In this document: positions 1-12,820 of the stretch, one piece after another
Numbering within the stretch: the first letter of the stretch is position 1
Layout: each line of letters opens with the position of its first letter
From: Desmodesmus armatus
Lineage: Eukaryota > Chlorophyta > Chlorophyceae > Sphaeropleales > Scenedesmaceae
NCBI GenBank assembly: GCA_007449985.2
Contig: VIIQ02000064.1
Location: forward strand, 372,001 to 436,000
Direction: 5' to 3'
DNA: 64,000 nt
Made by a program: the position numbers and the translations under genes
The notes under the pieces: model-generated
The model's database searches: none
The model's input: the letters and a program-made list of their open reading frames with translations, nothing else
What the model was told of the DNA's origin: nothing

Positions 1-49
1 GTGCATGGGCCATGCAGTTGATAGGCGCATATAAATGATCCCTCCCCAC

Positions 50-3000
50 CTGCAGCTTGCGGGATGGTGCCACAGTAGTGCTTGACCTGTACGGCTGCTG
101 CCCTCAAAGGCGTCACGACCACGGTGTTGGACACAGCTTCCACCTGCTGCTGCTGAATGCCATTTTCTGCTGTAAAGACAACTGAACACAGCATGGGCCC
201 GTCGTCAAAGGTGGCTTGGTGTACAAGGATGGACCATGTGCATGTGATGCTTTGCTGAGGCGCGAGGGAGGTGATTGGTTGGGTGCCGCTTCCTTCGCAG
301 GCCAAGGGGGTGCTCAGCTGGCCAAAGGACGTGCGGTTGAACGCGATGTCTGACAGCCGAACAGTACCAGTGTTCACCTGCAATACATGGCAGTGCAAAG
401 AAAGCGGCACAACTTCACCATAAGCCCCTAAGGCAACATCAGGCAGTTGTCTTTTTGCACCTGTAGCAAAATGCAGTCTACTGAAATCGGCCCTGTGCAC
501 CAGTATGACCATCCTTTGCCAGCTGCCCATGTCTAGCAGGCAGCTGTCAATTGTACTTGTTGTTTGCGCATGTTATGCAGAGGTGGGCTCTTGACATGTT
601 TTCAGGGTGAGGGGCAGATCGAGGTGGTTCACACAATGTGAGACAAGGTAAAAATATTTCAGCAACAATCCTGACAAAAAGGTGGTTCTCAATCACAGGT
701 GCATCCTCCAAAACAAATGAAGCCCAGAGGCAGATAAGCATGTTGAGCAGCGTCAGCTGTGATGATGTTGCACGGTGGATAGGACTAGGCGTCCCTGCCC
801 TGGTGCCGACCCTGGGAGCACGCGCCCTGCAACGACGGACTGTTCTCGCATGAGGCGCCAACAGCATGTCGTAGGTGCGGAGCGACTCACCAAGGTGGCT
901 GTCATCATGAAGGATTCTCCTGCATTAATTGCCACGCTGCTGTTAACCTCCAGCGACACTGCAAGAAGGGCAACCGTCGCCTGGGGTGCTGCAAGTTGAA
1001 CCTGGCTTGGTGGCACAGCAGGCAGCGCCTTCGGGCCCACGGCTGTCCCACTGATGCCAGTCGCTTTAATCGTGTACACACCAGCATTAGCCAGGTTTGT
1101 TTGTGTCCACATGCTGCACTGGTGGGTGTCCGAAGGTGCCATGTAAGGCATGCTGCAATTGTTTTCTGCACCACTGACTGCCACATGTGCCACAGGGAGC
1201 AGGCCGGTGTTGCGAATGACAACACGGCAACCGACTAGATCCGTGCCTGCACAAGTACAAGGCCCGTGCACAAAAAGGCTTATCATGCCATGGCCACCTC
1301 ATAAAGACACCTTGATGATAGCACAGGGGAGTGGGCTGTCATGATCTTGCCAACGGCCCCTGCTGCATCTTGCACACTATCGACGGGTCAGCACATATGG
1401 TTGTACACGCCACCATTGCGAGCAGCAACAGCAGCTAGCATCTCCAATTGCCGCAGGTGACAATGACTCACCCACAGTGCATTTGGTTGCATCCATGTGC
1501 ATATGCAGTCCAGGCTCAGCCAGCACCTGCACATGTGCATAGTGCGTTCTGCTGATCTGCCAGGGGGTCTGACCAACAGTCGCCCGTACCGACGCTGACA
1601 ATTCAACCTGGATGGTACCCCCTGATGACAGAATGGCCTGCTCCAGGTCGTCATCAGTGACCATGTACTGGCCCTCACACACCACATACTGGCCAACGGC
1701 AATGTCCGAACCTAAACCCCAGGCCTGTGCCTGTTGAAGATTGCCATAGGCCGTGCACGCTGGCTGGGCGTCACCCCAAGGTGATGTCAAAGCAGGGCTC
1801 CTCAGCCGCAGGTTTCCTGCAAGACAAACAAAATTACACTGTACTGGTGACGGTCACCTAATGTCGAATTCACACCAGCATGTGTATCACACCACAGCTG
1901 CTTTGATTGACCACCTCTTCACCAAGAGAACTTGCAAGCGGTCGGTAAACAGTGGCAACCGTGGCCCCACCTCACTCTCCATACGCATACCTGCATTTTG
2001 TACGGTGACCCTCAATGACACAAACAAACCTGCACAAGCAAGTAGCAACATATGGCGGTGAGTGCCGTCAGAAGACTGACATGCTCTCACAAACATGGAA
2101 CCCAAGCCTATAATAAGCAACAGCACAAGCCCTTGACTGCTGCAGGAAACATGCACTGTACTGCCGTAAGTGATGGCAAACGGTCGCAGAAGTAACAGAA
2201 GCAGTCAGGATGAGTCAGCCAATCCCTGACGTTGTACCTGCTACCAGGCCTCCAGCAGGTTCAGCCTGCTCCAGTTTGATTGACACAGCAGGAGCCTGGC
2301 GCACAGGCACGGCTGCAGCAGCGATGAAGTTCAAGCTGGCTGCATTATTGCCTGTGTCATTGCCCATGACATTAATATGGACGAAGGTTTCACCCAACTC
2401 CAGCTCTGCCTGTGACACACTACAGGCTACATCACAAAAGGTTGTCTCTCCAGGCTGCAAGTCCGTGTGACGACATGGGGAACCGTCCGGCAGAAGCGCG
2501 CTTGCTGACAGAGCCACAAGCGACATGGGCGTGTTGCCGTCGTTGTTGACCTTGAGTCCATCTGGGCAGTAGTAGTCACGCCCTGCAGCACAGCCCCACA
2601 GTGTCATGAGTGAATCACAGCCGGCTGCCAGAAACACCAACAAAATGTGCAGCTGCAGACACTGTCAGGGTGGATTGTCACATATGCAGAGGTTTCCTGG
2701 CCCCAACAGGTTGTTGTTGTGCAAGCTGCTGTGCTGTTGCCTACACCACGAAGTCACATTCCATGTCACCTTGGACAGTGAGCAGTGGTAATCAGTATCA
2801 GGTGATTGAACACACACGGCTTACCTGTCTTGCTTGCAGCCATGCATCCTGCAGGACGTACTTCGACATGCAGGTGTGGGCTGCGAGGGACCGGCACTGT
2901 CACATTTACGCGCTGAACGTTCTGTACCGTATTGTTGCCAACCCAAGATGAGAATGTGACATGTCCAGGAGGCAACCAGGTGAGATCCGTAAGATTGCTG

Positions 3001-6000
3001 ACACATTGTAGTAAACTGCCGGGCGGCACATTGTACCTTTGCAACATTGCATCATAGTCACCATAGCTATGATACAATGTAGGCGGTGGCAACTTCAAGG
3101 TCATGTCTTGGGTGCAACTGACATTTTGCATACTGCCCCCAAGGCGGCCTGGGTATGCTGGGTCTGAAGGCACTATATCAACAGAAACGTATGACACAGC
3201 CGGAAGCACCCAGAGGCCTGCCCTGGTTTGACCCATGTTGATGACTTCCAGTGTGATGTTGGGTGCGTTCCCTGAAAGCACATAACACACATGAGCACTG
3301 GATGCACGATGCTACTGGCCCAAGCTTTCAAGTGTTTCAGGCGGTCATTCTGCCTCTGGTTGGTTGCTTGGGTGTGTGCACAATGGTGGCCTTTCCACTA
3401 CCAGCAGTGCTACTGCAGTGCCCTCATGCTGGGCCAGCAGTAGCCCACGTGAAGGCAACAATGCTGCGATGCTGGGTGCCACTTACCTGGGGATTGCAGA
3501 GAAGGGATGAGCCTGAAGTCCACCAACTTCTGGACTGGCAGCCAAACGGTGCTGATCAATGCAGGCAGGTCGTAGGGCCTACCACCAAGGCGATACCCCT
3601 TCGCAGTCACTGTGATGTTGAGGAAAGTCTCGTACATATCAGCATCCGTGATTGGGTACACCTGCTGCCAGCTGTATGCGCCTCCAGGGGGCAGGATACC
3701 CACAGACTCATTATGACCCACGATAGTGACGTTGTAAAGCGCGACACCAGCTCCACCATACCGTCCGTACTGTTCATTTCGCATGTGATAACTGCACGTC
3801 ACCAGCATCTCTGTGCAGGCAGCACACAAGCACCGCACACGCATGGGGGACCAGCCAGCACATGTTATATATTGCAAAGCACATGACAGCACAACCATAT
3901 ATGTATGCTATATCAAAGCCCATCACATGTAGCTTATTCATCGCAACCGCTCCTCTGTGCTGAATACAGGCTTCTATCTGGTGTAGGTGGTGCAAACCAC
4001 TGACGGGGATCGGGGTTTTTCCCCACCTTAGTGTTTCAACCGATTTAACCCTGGCAGGCAATGCCATTGATGTGCGGCGAATGTGTCTGCGTGTAACATT
4101 TTCTTCCCCATAGTGTGTTGAAAAGACCATCGCTAGGGTGTTGAGCAGAGAGGATACAGGTGTGCGGGCCCCCCCATCAGCAAAGCAGGGTGTGATATCA
4201 CTGCTGCACCGCTCCCTGTACTGACCGCACTAATATATACTATAACACACTCCTTACAAGTCCCCCTGGCCCAACAGGTGGCATCTACTAGTGCCGAGAG
4301 CTGACATGCAGCCGCTGCAAGTTGCTAGTTGGCGTTGCTGCTTTGTGTCAGACACAAGCAGCATTGTGGCACCGAGTATTGTGTTCAAACATGCATGCAA
4401 TTCAACACCCCAGTGACAGCTGTACTGCAAAAACAAAATTGCAGCAGGTCCCCAGGGCCTGCCACCACACCTAACCAGTCGGGGCACACCCACACCACGG
4501 CTGGGTGGCCCCTGCGGCCATATACCTACGCATTGGGCCAAGAAGGCGCCCTTGAGGAACTGGTTGAAGGGCAGCAGGGACCCCCCCCTCCAAGGCAGCA
4601 GGGCCCCCCGGGGGGCCCCTCAAGCAAGCAGAATAAGAAGCTAGATACGTGCCATTTCCATGCACTGTGGCAGGCTGCAATGCATGCAGCCTGGCAACAT
4701 TTGTTCTGGTGTGGACGCCGCATGACATGCTCTGCCTATGGCTACAGTCATCAGCATCAACAGCCTACCATTGAGTCGCCGAATTTTCAAAAGGAGGTCT
4801 ATGTATTCTGCATTTCATCGCTGTTAGCCCCCCATTTTCCACTGCAAGGGTACTCCGGCTGGTGCACCAGTGCTGAATTGGTCATTCGTCATGTTCTCTT
4901 GGACATGTCATGCATGCAGGGCATCCTCGGCAGGGGATGCAGACAACGCGCAGGCGGGCACACAGCTAACCATTGGCCTTACCCTTCATGTTGACTTCAC
5001 ATCCTTGCGAGCTTGGAGAGGCACTTGACTCGTAGATGAATATCGATGGCTGTGGTTCTTGTGGGTTGGTGAAGACGGCCTGTGTGCTTGTTACCCTCTT
5101 GCCCAGAGAGCTGACGCCAGCAACAGTGACGTTGCGTATCTGGGATCCACCATAAAGCTCATCCAATGTGTAGGCGTAGGTACCCACGCATTGTAGGAAC
5201 TCGTCAGGGCTGATGCTGGCTGACTTGAGTGTGGTGCTTACTGGTTGCGGGCAACCGGCGGGTCCTGAACTCCATCCACACCTCACGGACAGTCTTGTGC
5301 AAGAAGTCAGGGTTTCAGCCAGCCCTGGCCAACCCTCCAAGGCCAAATTGCTGAGTGTCAAGTAGCCTCTGTTGTGGATAAACACACTCAAAAACACGCA
5401 AGGGACTGCAGTGCAGCAGAACAACAGAGCGCCAGAGTTCAACAGCAAGCCACGGCATGGATTGCTACTTCGGATGATGATGTTCGCACGCATGTAGCAC
5501 AGTTCAACCGCACCGACACATTTGTTTGCACTCAGTACCAGCCCTGGGTAAGCCTTACCCAGGCTGCCTGCAGGCTGCTCTAACGAGGACCACTGCGCGT
5601 CAATGGCTGGTGACAGCTCGTCCAGCACAATGTCGGCTGTATCACCAACAGTAGTGGCAGCCATGTTGCTGGCAGTCCGGGCACCCATTGACTGGATTGA
5701 GATGTTGTGCAAGCCATCCCATGAGGCTTCAATTTGGATGTACCTGCGACAGGGCGGCACGGCAGCCAGCGTCAGTTGGTTTGAATCTTCAGAGTTCTCC
5801 AACCAACTGGCGTGATCTTCCTCTGTCATGTGTAATCAGCATGACCTGACATGTCTGGTTGAGTGCAACTGCTGTTGGGCATGCTGTTGGCCAACATCAA
5901 AATCAAAATCAAAGCTACACCTGTAGCTATGAAACTCAAGAGTTCATGCCAGCCATTCACTGATATCACGGAGATGGCAGAACAAACCGGAAGGAACAAA

Positions 6001-9000
6001 TCACTGAGGATCAACCCAGAGGGTTGCTGACGCTTTTGAGCCGAATGCTCACCAAAAGACGTTGCATATGTGTGAATCTCCTGGATCCAGTTCCCCAGCA
6101 CTGCACGTGCTCCATGGAGCTGTAGCATAAGCCCCATAAAGGCGCGTGTTGCCACGGTTGACAAGCACCACAGGACATGTGGTTTTCAAACCTGCAGCAA
6201 TGTTCACAAACAGAGGTGTCAGAGGAGAGTGATCAGAATATATCAGGGACAACACACGGTCAGGTCAAAACTCCACAGCGCTGCCTTTGCTGCAAAGCGA
6301 GCGTGTATATTGATGAGGAGTGAGATGGTGGCCGCTTCACGCTCAACAGGCTGCTGCCATCAGCACTTGCCGCATCTTGCGGCAATCAGGGCACAGGGTA
6401 TCTGGCAAGGGTTCAGGCTGAGTGGTCCCACGTGGAATGTTTCTAGTAGTGTGCTTATGATATTGCGCTGATTGGCACAACATGCCCCACAAACAGCACA
6501 AACACACGGGCATACGGCTTTCCTGATGCATTGCCCACTCCCGTGACCTGGCAACCTGTGCACTCACCAAGGGCTGGGTCAGCGGGTGTGCAGTTTTGTG
6601 CCACAATGTCAGCCACCAACAACGGATTGCTGAAGACAGGGACGCTGACAGGCATGGAGCTGACAGTGGGTTGAGAGGAGGGCAGGGTGGGTGACTGCAC
6701 TGTGGCGGTGAAGTCCAGTGGCTGTCCAGCAGCAATGTCCATGTCGGTGACAGTGTAAGCCAGGCTACAGGTGATGTTGCCAGCATAGGGCACCGTAGTG
6801 TTGCCACACAAGAAAGTGCCAAAGCGGCCGCCATATACCAAGACATCTCTGATGATCATGTTGCCCCTGCAGTCGGGTGAGCAGACACACAAATGTTGAC
6901 CCAACACTCCCACCCCATGTAGGGGTCGCCGTCACAGTTTTGACAAGCTGTGACAGTAGCCAGGCGACTGCAGGAGAGGCACCAAAACTTGGCGCGAGAA
7001 GTGAGCTGGGGTGTGGCAGGTTGAGGGGACACGTGCATACCTGTTGTGTACCACTGCTTGTGCTTGCAAGACCCTCCCTGCATTGGTACAAGCACAAGAG
7101 ACACGGCAGTTAGCCGTATTCATACAATTCAATCGCGGGGCACTTGCAGCAGTGAAGGCAAAAGTTCGTGTGATGCCAAACACAGTGGCGAGCACCTCAA
7201 GCGGCATGTGTGCAATCTAGCATACCTGCTGCTTCAACAGTGGAGGTGTTGGCCATGGTCAGCTCAACTGACACCTCGGGGCGTGGAACCAGCGGCAAGG
7301 TGAATGCCTCAGTCCGCTGCAGTGTCTCTGTGCTGCCGAGGGGCTCAGCTGTGGCGGTGACCGCAAGACTCAACAGCTGTGACTCAGTTTCAAAGTCCTC
7401 AGGAGTGATGTTCCTGGACACCTGCAGGAAGCAGAAGCAATGCATTGCATGACAATGTGGGCACAGAGGTAAGAAGGCAAGGCCTGTACAGACCAAGCGT
7501 CTGAGCTTGGGGTGCTGCCCTCCTATACAGGACACTCTACGCAGCTGAAGCATGCACATGCGCACACACCTAGATGCTGAACTGGCACACCTGACAACAC
7601 GCATGCATTTATGCCACCTGTCAAAGCAGGGCATCAACCCAGTAAACAAGGGGTGAAGCAACTGCCACGCGGCTTGGTGCCCACCGTGCATGACAGCCTG
7701 CTGCCAGGGTTGAGTAGTTCCCCAGCAGGTAGTGCACAGCTGGCTGCCCCTGTGATCTGGACGTTGGCGAGGCGGACAGTGCCTGTGTTCTCTACCTGGA
7801 CAGCTTGAGGACACTCCAACGGGCCGGCTGCACAACAGCGGCGAAGCGGGGCAGCCCAAACTCAGTACAAGCCAGTAGGCAGCGCTGTTTCACAGTTGGC
7901 AACTGCGCAGCTCATTGCGCTGAGTGGCACTAAGCTGGCTTGTATCAAGTGCCTCACAATCATGAATTGCAGGAGTTTGCCACGCAAGGCCCGGTGTGTG
8001 GTGCCAGCGACATCTCTGACACGAACGCCCCCAGCTACTCACGTGCATTCATTGTCTGGCTGCAGAGGTTGGGATAAACATGCACCAGCATGGAACGGAC
8101 TGCAGTAATCGGCACCTCAGGCAACTGCTGCTTTGATGAGAACGCCCTTGCAGCCCCAACTGGACCGCTCAAGGCACTGATCACCAGATTAGTGGTGATG
8201 GTGCCCTGCTCAAGTTCTGCCTGCGAAGCCGTGTAGCTGATAGTGCAGGACAGCAAGTCTCCAACTTGAAGACGGCTTTGACCAGCGCCCTGACAGGCAA
8301 AGTCCTGAGTAACAGACGCATTGAGCACGGCCTTCACATCACGCAATGCAACATTGCCAATGTTTTGCAGCTGCACGGAGTACTGCACGTCGGGGCCTGC
8401 GCAGGAGAACAGGGGCATTGAGTGACACAGCAAAGCTCACACCGCCACAGCTTGCAACGCCATGCACAGGCTCGCAAACCACATGCAGCTCTGAGGCCAC
8501 AATCTCCCTGACTGATTAGTGTGTGTGCATAAGTGCTGGCAAGGGCATGACAGTCTGAGCATACCCAAGGTGTATGGAATGAGTGAAGCAGTAGATATTG
8601 CTCACACACCACACACCCCCACCTTTCTGTGGGTCTGGGGACAGTAGCGCGCTGCTTAAGACCATCTGCATCTCAGGAGATGATGTGAGCAACACAGAGA
8701 TGTTTACGCCAGCAATGACATCAGCACCACCACTGGCCTGGCTTGCACTTGCAGCAGCTGACACAGAAAAGGTGAATGGCTGCCCAGCCTCGTCCCAGCT
8801 GTCAAAGTCTGGCTGTGCAAGGGGGTTGCTGCTGACGGTGCATGAGGCTGTGGCGTTGGGAGCCAGGTCTGTGAGGGCGCTGCAAGCATGCTGGCCAGAC
8901 ACCACCAGACTTGTGAGACTGGCCGCTCCAGCATTCCACAGAGTCAGTGTGCATGTGACTGGATCGCCTGCAGCAACCATCAATGCAGAATGTGGATCAG

Positions 9001-10534
9001 CACACTTGGGCAGTGACCATTCAGCTGCAGCGAGTGTGGGGCTAATTGTAGTCTGTGGTGTTTGGCACGGGGAATCCACCCACGCCTGTCCTCGAAGTGA
9101 CCAACAGGTACATGTTGCCGTGCAACACACCCATGCACAGAATGCTCGGTGTGCAGCGCACAAACGTACAAGCTCACTTGACAACAGGCCTCAGCGCGTT
9201 CGAGCTCACCTGTCTTCAATGGGACCACACAGCTCTCTTCGTCAACAGTCAGCACCAGATTGGCATGCAGGGTGGCTCTTGGCCATGCCAATACAACGCT
9301 AGCAGACTGTGAGACTGGCTCAGACTGTGAAGAGTTGGCGCCCACTGTCACTGAAACAGTCACATTCGCTGTGCCGTTAGTCCATGAAGTGAACTGGCCC
9401 CCCTCCACTGTCTGGGTGATGACACAGGTGTAGGATGCATCAGGGTCCAGTGCGGCCTGAGCACAGTCTGCAGCTGCTGTTCCGGACACAGACGTCACAT
9501 TCACAGCGCTGAGTGCTGCTGTGTCAGTGTTGGTGACGCTCAGTGTGCAGGAGATGTGCTGGCCTGCAGCAGTGAGTAAGTGCCAGCAGCATGCGTCAGG
9601 CTTCAGGGGTGGTCTCCCGTGTGCGCAAGGCAGCGCGCGGCTGCGCAGGGGCACAGGACAGCACGGCTGGCATGTCCTGCTGATATCACGTCCTTGCAGA
9701 ACCCAGACCACAGATGGATCGCAAGCAGACTGCTGCCCACAGTCAAGAGTGCAAGATCTGACAATGGTCCCAGTGTGGCGCCAAGGTGCTCTACGATGAA
9801 AACATGTCCTCACCTGCCACCTCTGGCAGGGTGCAGTTTGTGAGGGTCACAGTCAGTGGGGACCCTTGCAGCAGGCGCCTGAGAGCATCCTGCACATGGC
9901 CTGCACAGCAGCAACCAACGGCACGTGGGTGTCGCGCGGAGAACACTGATCTGATCAACACTTGGCTTCAGCACATGCATTGAGCTTGCATAAACCCAGC
10001 ATTGGTTCCCACACAGGTTCAAACACCGCATGATGCCCCATGCTGCTTGTCCAATCCTCCTGATCAGCACCACACCCAGCCAGTCCTGCTGTTCCCACTT
10101 GTACCGCAGGACAGCTGCTCACCTCCAGGAACCTCCTGTGTAGTATCATGGTTGACGTTGTTGCGACTTTTCGCCGCAGCGATAGCTAGACAGAGTCCCG
10201 AGAGTTCACAGCGCGCCACGGCAGGATACACATGCAAGCGTGGGGTTGATCGGTCGTCAAGCAGTGAGTGCGGGTCAGCACTATGTAGGAAGGTTGTATG
10301 ACAGGCTGAGGGGCGGTGAGGAGGCAGGAAGCAGTCTAGGTTGAGCCAAGAACACAACTTTCTGTCTCCCATGCTCAGAGCTCCTGCGTATATCCTCAAA
10401 GACCAACAATGAACACCCTGACCGCGTTACGTGATTGACTGCTGTGGAGGAAGGCCCAGCTCACCAGGCTTACCAGTCAGCAATCCAAACAACAGCAGCT
10501 TGCAGAGCAGTCCACTCTGACGACCGCATGCCAT
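50..10534 (-). CDS. Giant secreted modular repeat protein, paralogue A (3' end beyond window)
   Basis: Exons in transcription order: 10534-10474, 10185-10123, 9900-9814, 9563-9210, 8967-8623, 8396-8043, 7827-7685, 7421-7226, 7077-7041, 6866-6568, 6191-6053, 5806-5490, 5405-4983, 3810-3487, 3271-2825, 2582-2238, 2029-1991, 1816-1472, 1246-891, 377-50. All phases agree and give about 1,667 residues; the last intron runs off the window. Exon 1 plus exon 2 encode a signal peptide (Lys, then LLLFGLLT-AIAAA). The rest is tandem modules of roughly 100-120 residues: NxGxVxLxxV, a Cys loop, a LxPGxxxxCT strand, then a QxDLDxG-like strand. Many NxS/T sites suggest an N-glycosylated extracellular or cell-wall protein. 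Modules resemble bacterial DUF11/DUF7507-type repeats (from memory). No catalytic motif was seen. Function is unknown; wall, matrix or mating adhesion are guesses. Exon 12 start is the least certain. It is the sister of the gene at 54114. Confidence 0.5.
3980..4110. repeat. Dispersed repeat copy 1 (in paralogue A intron 13)
   Basis: About 130 bases resembling 36887-37003. Both copies start with GGTGTAGGTGGTGCAAACCA, which can fold as a GGTGGT/ACCACC hairpin, share a middle CCCTGG..ATTGCCATTG-like block, and end in GTAACAT..TC.CCCC. The short size and dispersed position suggest a SINE-like or MITE-like element. No clear tRNA A/B boxes or target-site duplications were identified. It sits in the 1.2-kb intron between exons 13 and 14. 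Confidence 0.5.
10186..10240 (-). other. Conserved intron-1 segment before exon 2 of paralogue A
   Basis: The bases just upstream of the exon 2 acceptor (CTGCCGTGGCGCGCTG, then GAACTCTCGG) are nearly the same in paralogue B at 54405-54458, yet the two copies differ by an indel and cannot share one reading frame through it. The phase-1 acceptor just after it gives 63-nt exons in both genes, so I place this segment in the intron. It may be a splicing or transcriptional element, or simply a recent duplicate. Confidence 0.5.
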
Positions 10535-10660
10535 GCCTCCAGGTATACGTACTGCCATGATTTAGCCCTTCAACCTATCAGCGCCATGTCAAGGGTGCTG
10601 ATTGGCTGACGTGCCAGCGAAATGCAAGAGAGTGCTATTCTGCTCGCTGGCAGGCGAGAA
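10535..10660 (-). promoter_or_regulatory. Upstream block conserved with paralogue B
   Basis: About 120 bases upstream of the paralogue A start codon align with the block upstream of paralogue B. Shared words are ACTCTCTTGCATT (plus-strand complement at 10621-10633), TGGCACGTCAGC (complement at 10605-10616), ATGGCGCTGA and AGGTTGAA. The ACGTCA core lies 71 bases from the ATG in both genes. A CCAAT word occurs here but not in B. No TATA box was seen. ACGTCA is a known bZIP/CRE-type core in plants and algae; its use here is inferred. Confidence 0.5.
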
Positions 10661-12820
10661 GTAGTCTGATTCAGGGATAACCCTCAAGTGTGAAGCTTTA
10701 GCAAGGTCTGACGTGATGTGCAGGCTTGTAGACGGCGACAAGGTGAGCGCGCGGTGGAGGACAGATCAGATGGTGAAGGCAGCAAGGGCAGCAGATACGC
10801 ACGGCAAGTGGCCGTGCAGGAGCATGTGAAGGCTGATATGATGAAGTTTGATTACATACAGAGTATTGGTAGCTCCTGCTGGTCAGAGGCCTTGTTATTC
10901 TTGGGCACTTGTAGGCGCTTTTGTTGGATTCATGACTGGAGATATTTCAAGATCCCGGGCTAACATGGAAAATGTTGACCAGTAGTGGTGGCAGTCTGCT
11001 GACATGTGTTTTGGTGCTTGTTGAGGCCACCGCAAGGCGTGCCGCAGCATGTCTGCCGTGACTGTCGTGGCACATGGCCCTGCTCAGAACGCACAGATGT
11101 GACACGCAGCCTGGCTGAGAGCAACTGTGGGCCTGCTTGCAACCCATGCCTTGCGCCAGCGAGTGGTGCAGAAAACGCCCCTGCAGCAAGGCCTGCAGCT
11201 GCAGGTCACAGCTGGGTGACACTGGGAATCCCTGGGGAGCTGGCCCAGCCAAGACAGCTGTGCAAGGCACATAATGGGGTCATTGTAGGCATCAACACCA
11301 CCGACCCAACATGCTGGACTGAGTTGTTGCAAGTAGCATCTGTTCAGCTGGGGATGGCACCAGCATGCTGGCATGTGGCCACAGTCTGGCCACTCCATGG
11401 GCTGTGGGCCAGGCACAGTGACCTTCACCTTACTTCTCAGCATGCACAAGAAGGCGCTGTCACATCCGATGTTGCAACATTGCAACAGCTTCCTTGTTCA
11501 GGCTTGCTTCTCAAGTGCTGCATCCCTTACAAGTCTGCCTGGCACAGGTGGGGCTGGGTGCTGGAGCGGCCTCGCCTCATCTTTGTTTGACCCGCCCAGT
11601 CCTACGCGCACACAGAGAACCAAGCAGCAGGTTGATGCAACGCCCCCTGACGTTGGAGCTGTGCTTTGCCATTCACCCAACCAGCTTGCATGGCACATGT
11701 TAAAACTCTGCTGCGTAGCAGGCCCTGCTATGATACCTGTATGATACCTGTGGCAGCTCGTTGAACGAGGCCAGAAGGTATGAACAGAGACATTGCCCCC
11801 ACGTTAACGTGGGGGCAGCAAAGCCCATTCATGTGTTTTCTGAAGTTTTTGATTTGCACAGTCCTGTTGCCACCGATTGTGGCTGGCCGGTCTGGTTGAC
11901 CCCGCTAGGGCCTGGTAACCCATGTTCAGCCTTCTCATGTGTGAACCACTGCCCCAGCCTTGAAGCAGCATAGCAGCATGTCGACAGCGCCACACTCTGG
12001 GCGCTAACTGTGCGCTGACAAGGGCTGCAGGCCCGGTGGGGGGTCATTGGGAGGAGAGTGCAGGAGGGTGGCTGGCAGGACCAGCTGGTGAAAATTCAGG
12101 TTGAGGGGCAGGGACAGCAGGGGTGACATGCATATGTCTGTACAGCTGAGGTCCTGGCCACCCCAGGCATGATTGCATCTGCCGTCAGGGGCTTGTTCTA
12201 GTGCATTGTTCTTGACTGTGTGATGGGGCGGGCAATGCGTCCATGTATAGCAGTCGTGGGACATGATCCAATGTTTGATGGGTGACTGCTTTCGGGTCGC
12301 TGCCACCTCCCGAGGATGAATGCCTGGAAAGTTTGGCACCGTGAAGAATGCAACGGGCAGCGAGAACTGAAGCTTCGGTGGATGAGACGGTTTTCAGTTG
12401 TGATGACTCAGCTCTGCAACTGAAAGCAAGAATCTGGCTCAACATATCCCCACGTCACTCTTTAAACGTTCTGCGCTGAATTCAACGGAGCTAGCCAGTC
12501 GAGACATCAGACGAAGTCTTTTGGGTTGTTCCTGACTGATCTTTGAAGCATGCACACATGGGGCTCTGACAGCGCGTGAGCAGGTGCATCAGCCACCCAA
12601 TCTGTCTACACACGTGTATTGAGGCAGGTATGTCCTGCTGGCCTATGTAGATTGCTGCAGGGCTGCAGTTGCCTGTGCCACCCTGTCACGGGTAGGGCAG
12701 AGGGGGGTGTCACGAAACAGCACATGCAGTAGGGCACGCGCCTTGCATTACCATGTCACAATTCTGGAAATGTGTTTGCTGTTCCCGGTCCTTTGAGCAG
12801 GTGCTGAAGTCATCGCCAGC
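10661..12820. other. Gene-poor interval between paralogue A and the START gene
   Basis: No convincing exon is present. Both strands carry medium-length open frames at 11006-11590 that overlap one another in antisense and show no family resemblance or splice consistency. The stretch includes a 24-bp perfect palindrome (11794-11817). An acceptor-like TTTGAGCAG at about 12792-12800, just before the START gene ATG, suggests that gene has a 5'-UTR intron and that part of this region is its leader. Confidence 0.5.
11794..11817. repeat. Perfect 24-bp palindrome
   Basis: TGCCCCCACGTT is followed directly by its exact reverse complement, with no loop. The arms contain CACGTT/AACGTG, close to a G-box. 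It lies in the intergenic region about 1.3 kb upstream of the paralogue A start and 1.0 kb upstream of the START gene. It could be a dimeric transcription-factor site or a replication/recombination relic; there is no direct evidence for either. Confidence 0.5.

Noticed and set aside
1..10534. Several separate small genes, one per open frame, in the left arm
   Set aside because: Each frame ends at consensus splice sites in compatible phase and the order matches paralogue B, so they are exons of one gene.
10718..10963. Plus-strand open frame of 81 residues
   Set aside because: No splice partners, no family resemblance and no promoter context.
11006..11744. Overlapping open frames on both strands between paralogue A and the START gene, one containing a KVKVTVPGPQP segment like the paralogue VTVPVPRSP strand
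   Set aside because: The similarity is short, there is no consistent splice frame and both strands are equally open; a decayed module cannot be shown by eye.
12110..12170. Minus-strand GGQDLSCT resembling the start of a paralogue B module (GQDLSCT)
   Set aside because: The following residues do not continue the module and no NxGxV strand follows; likely chance.
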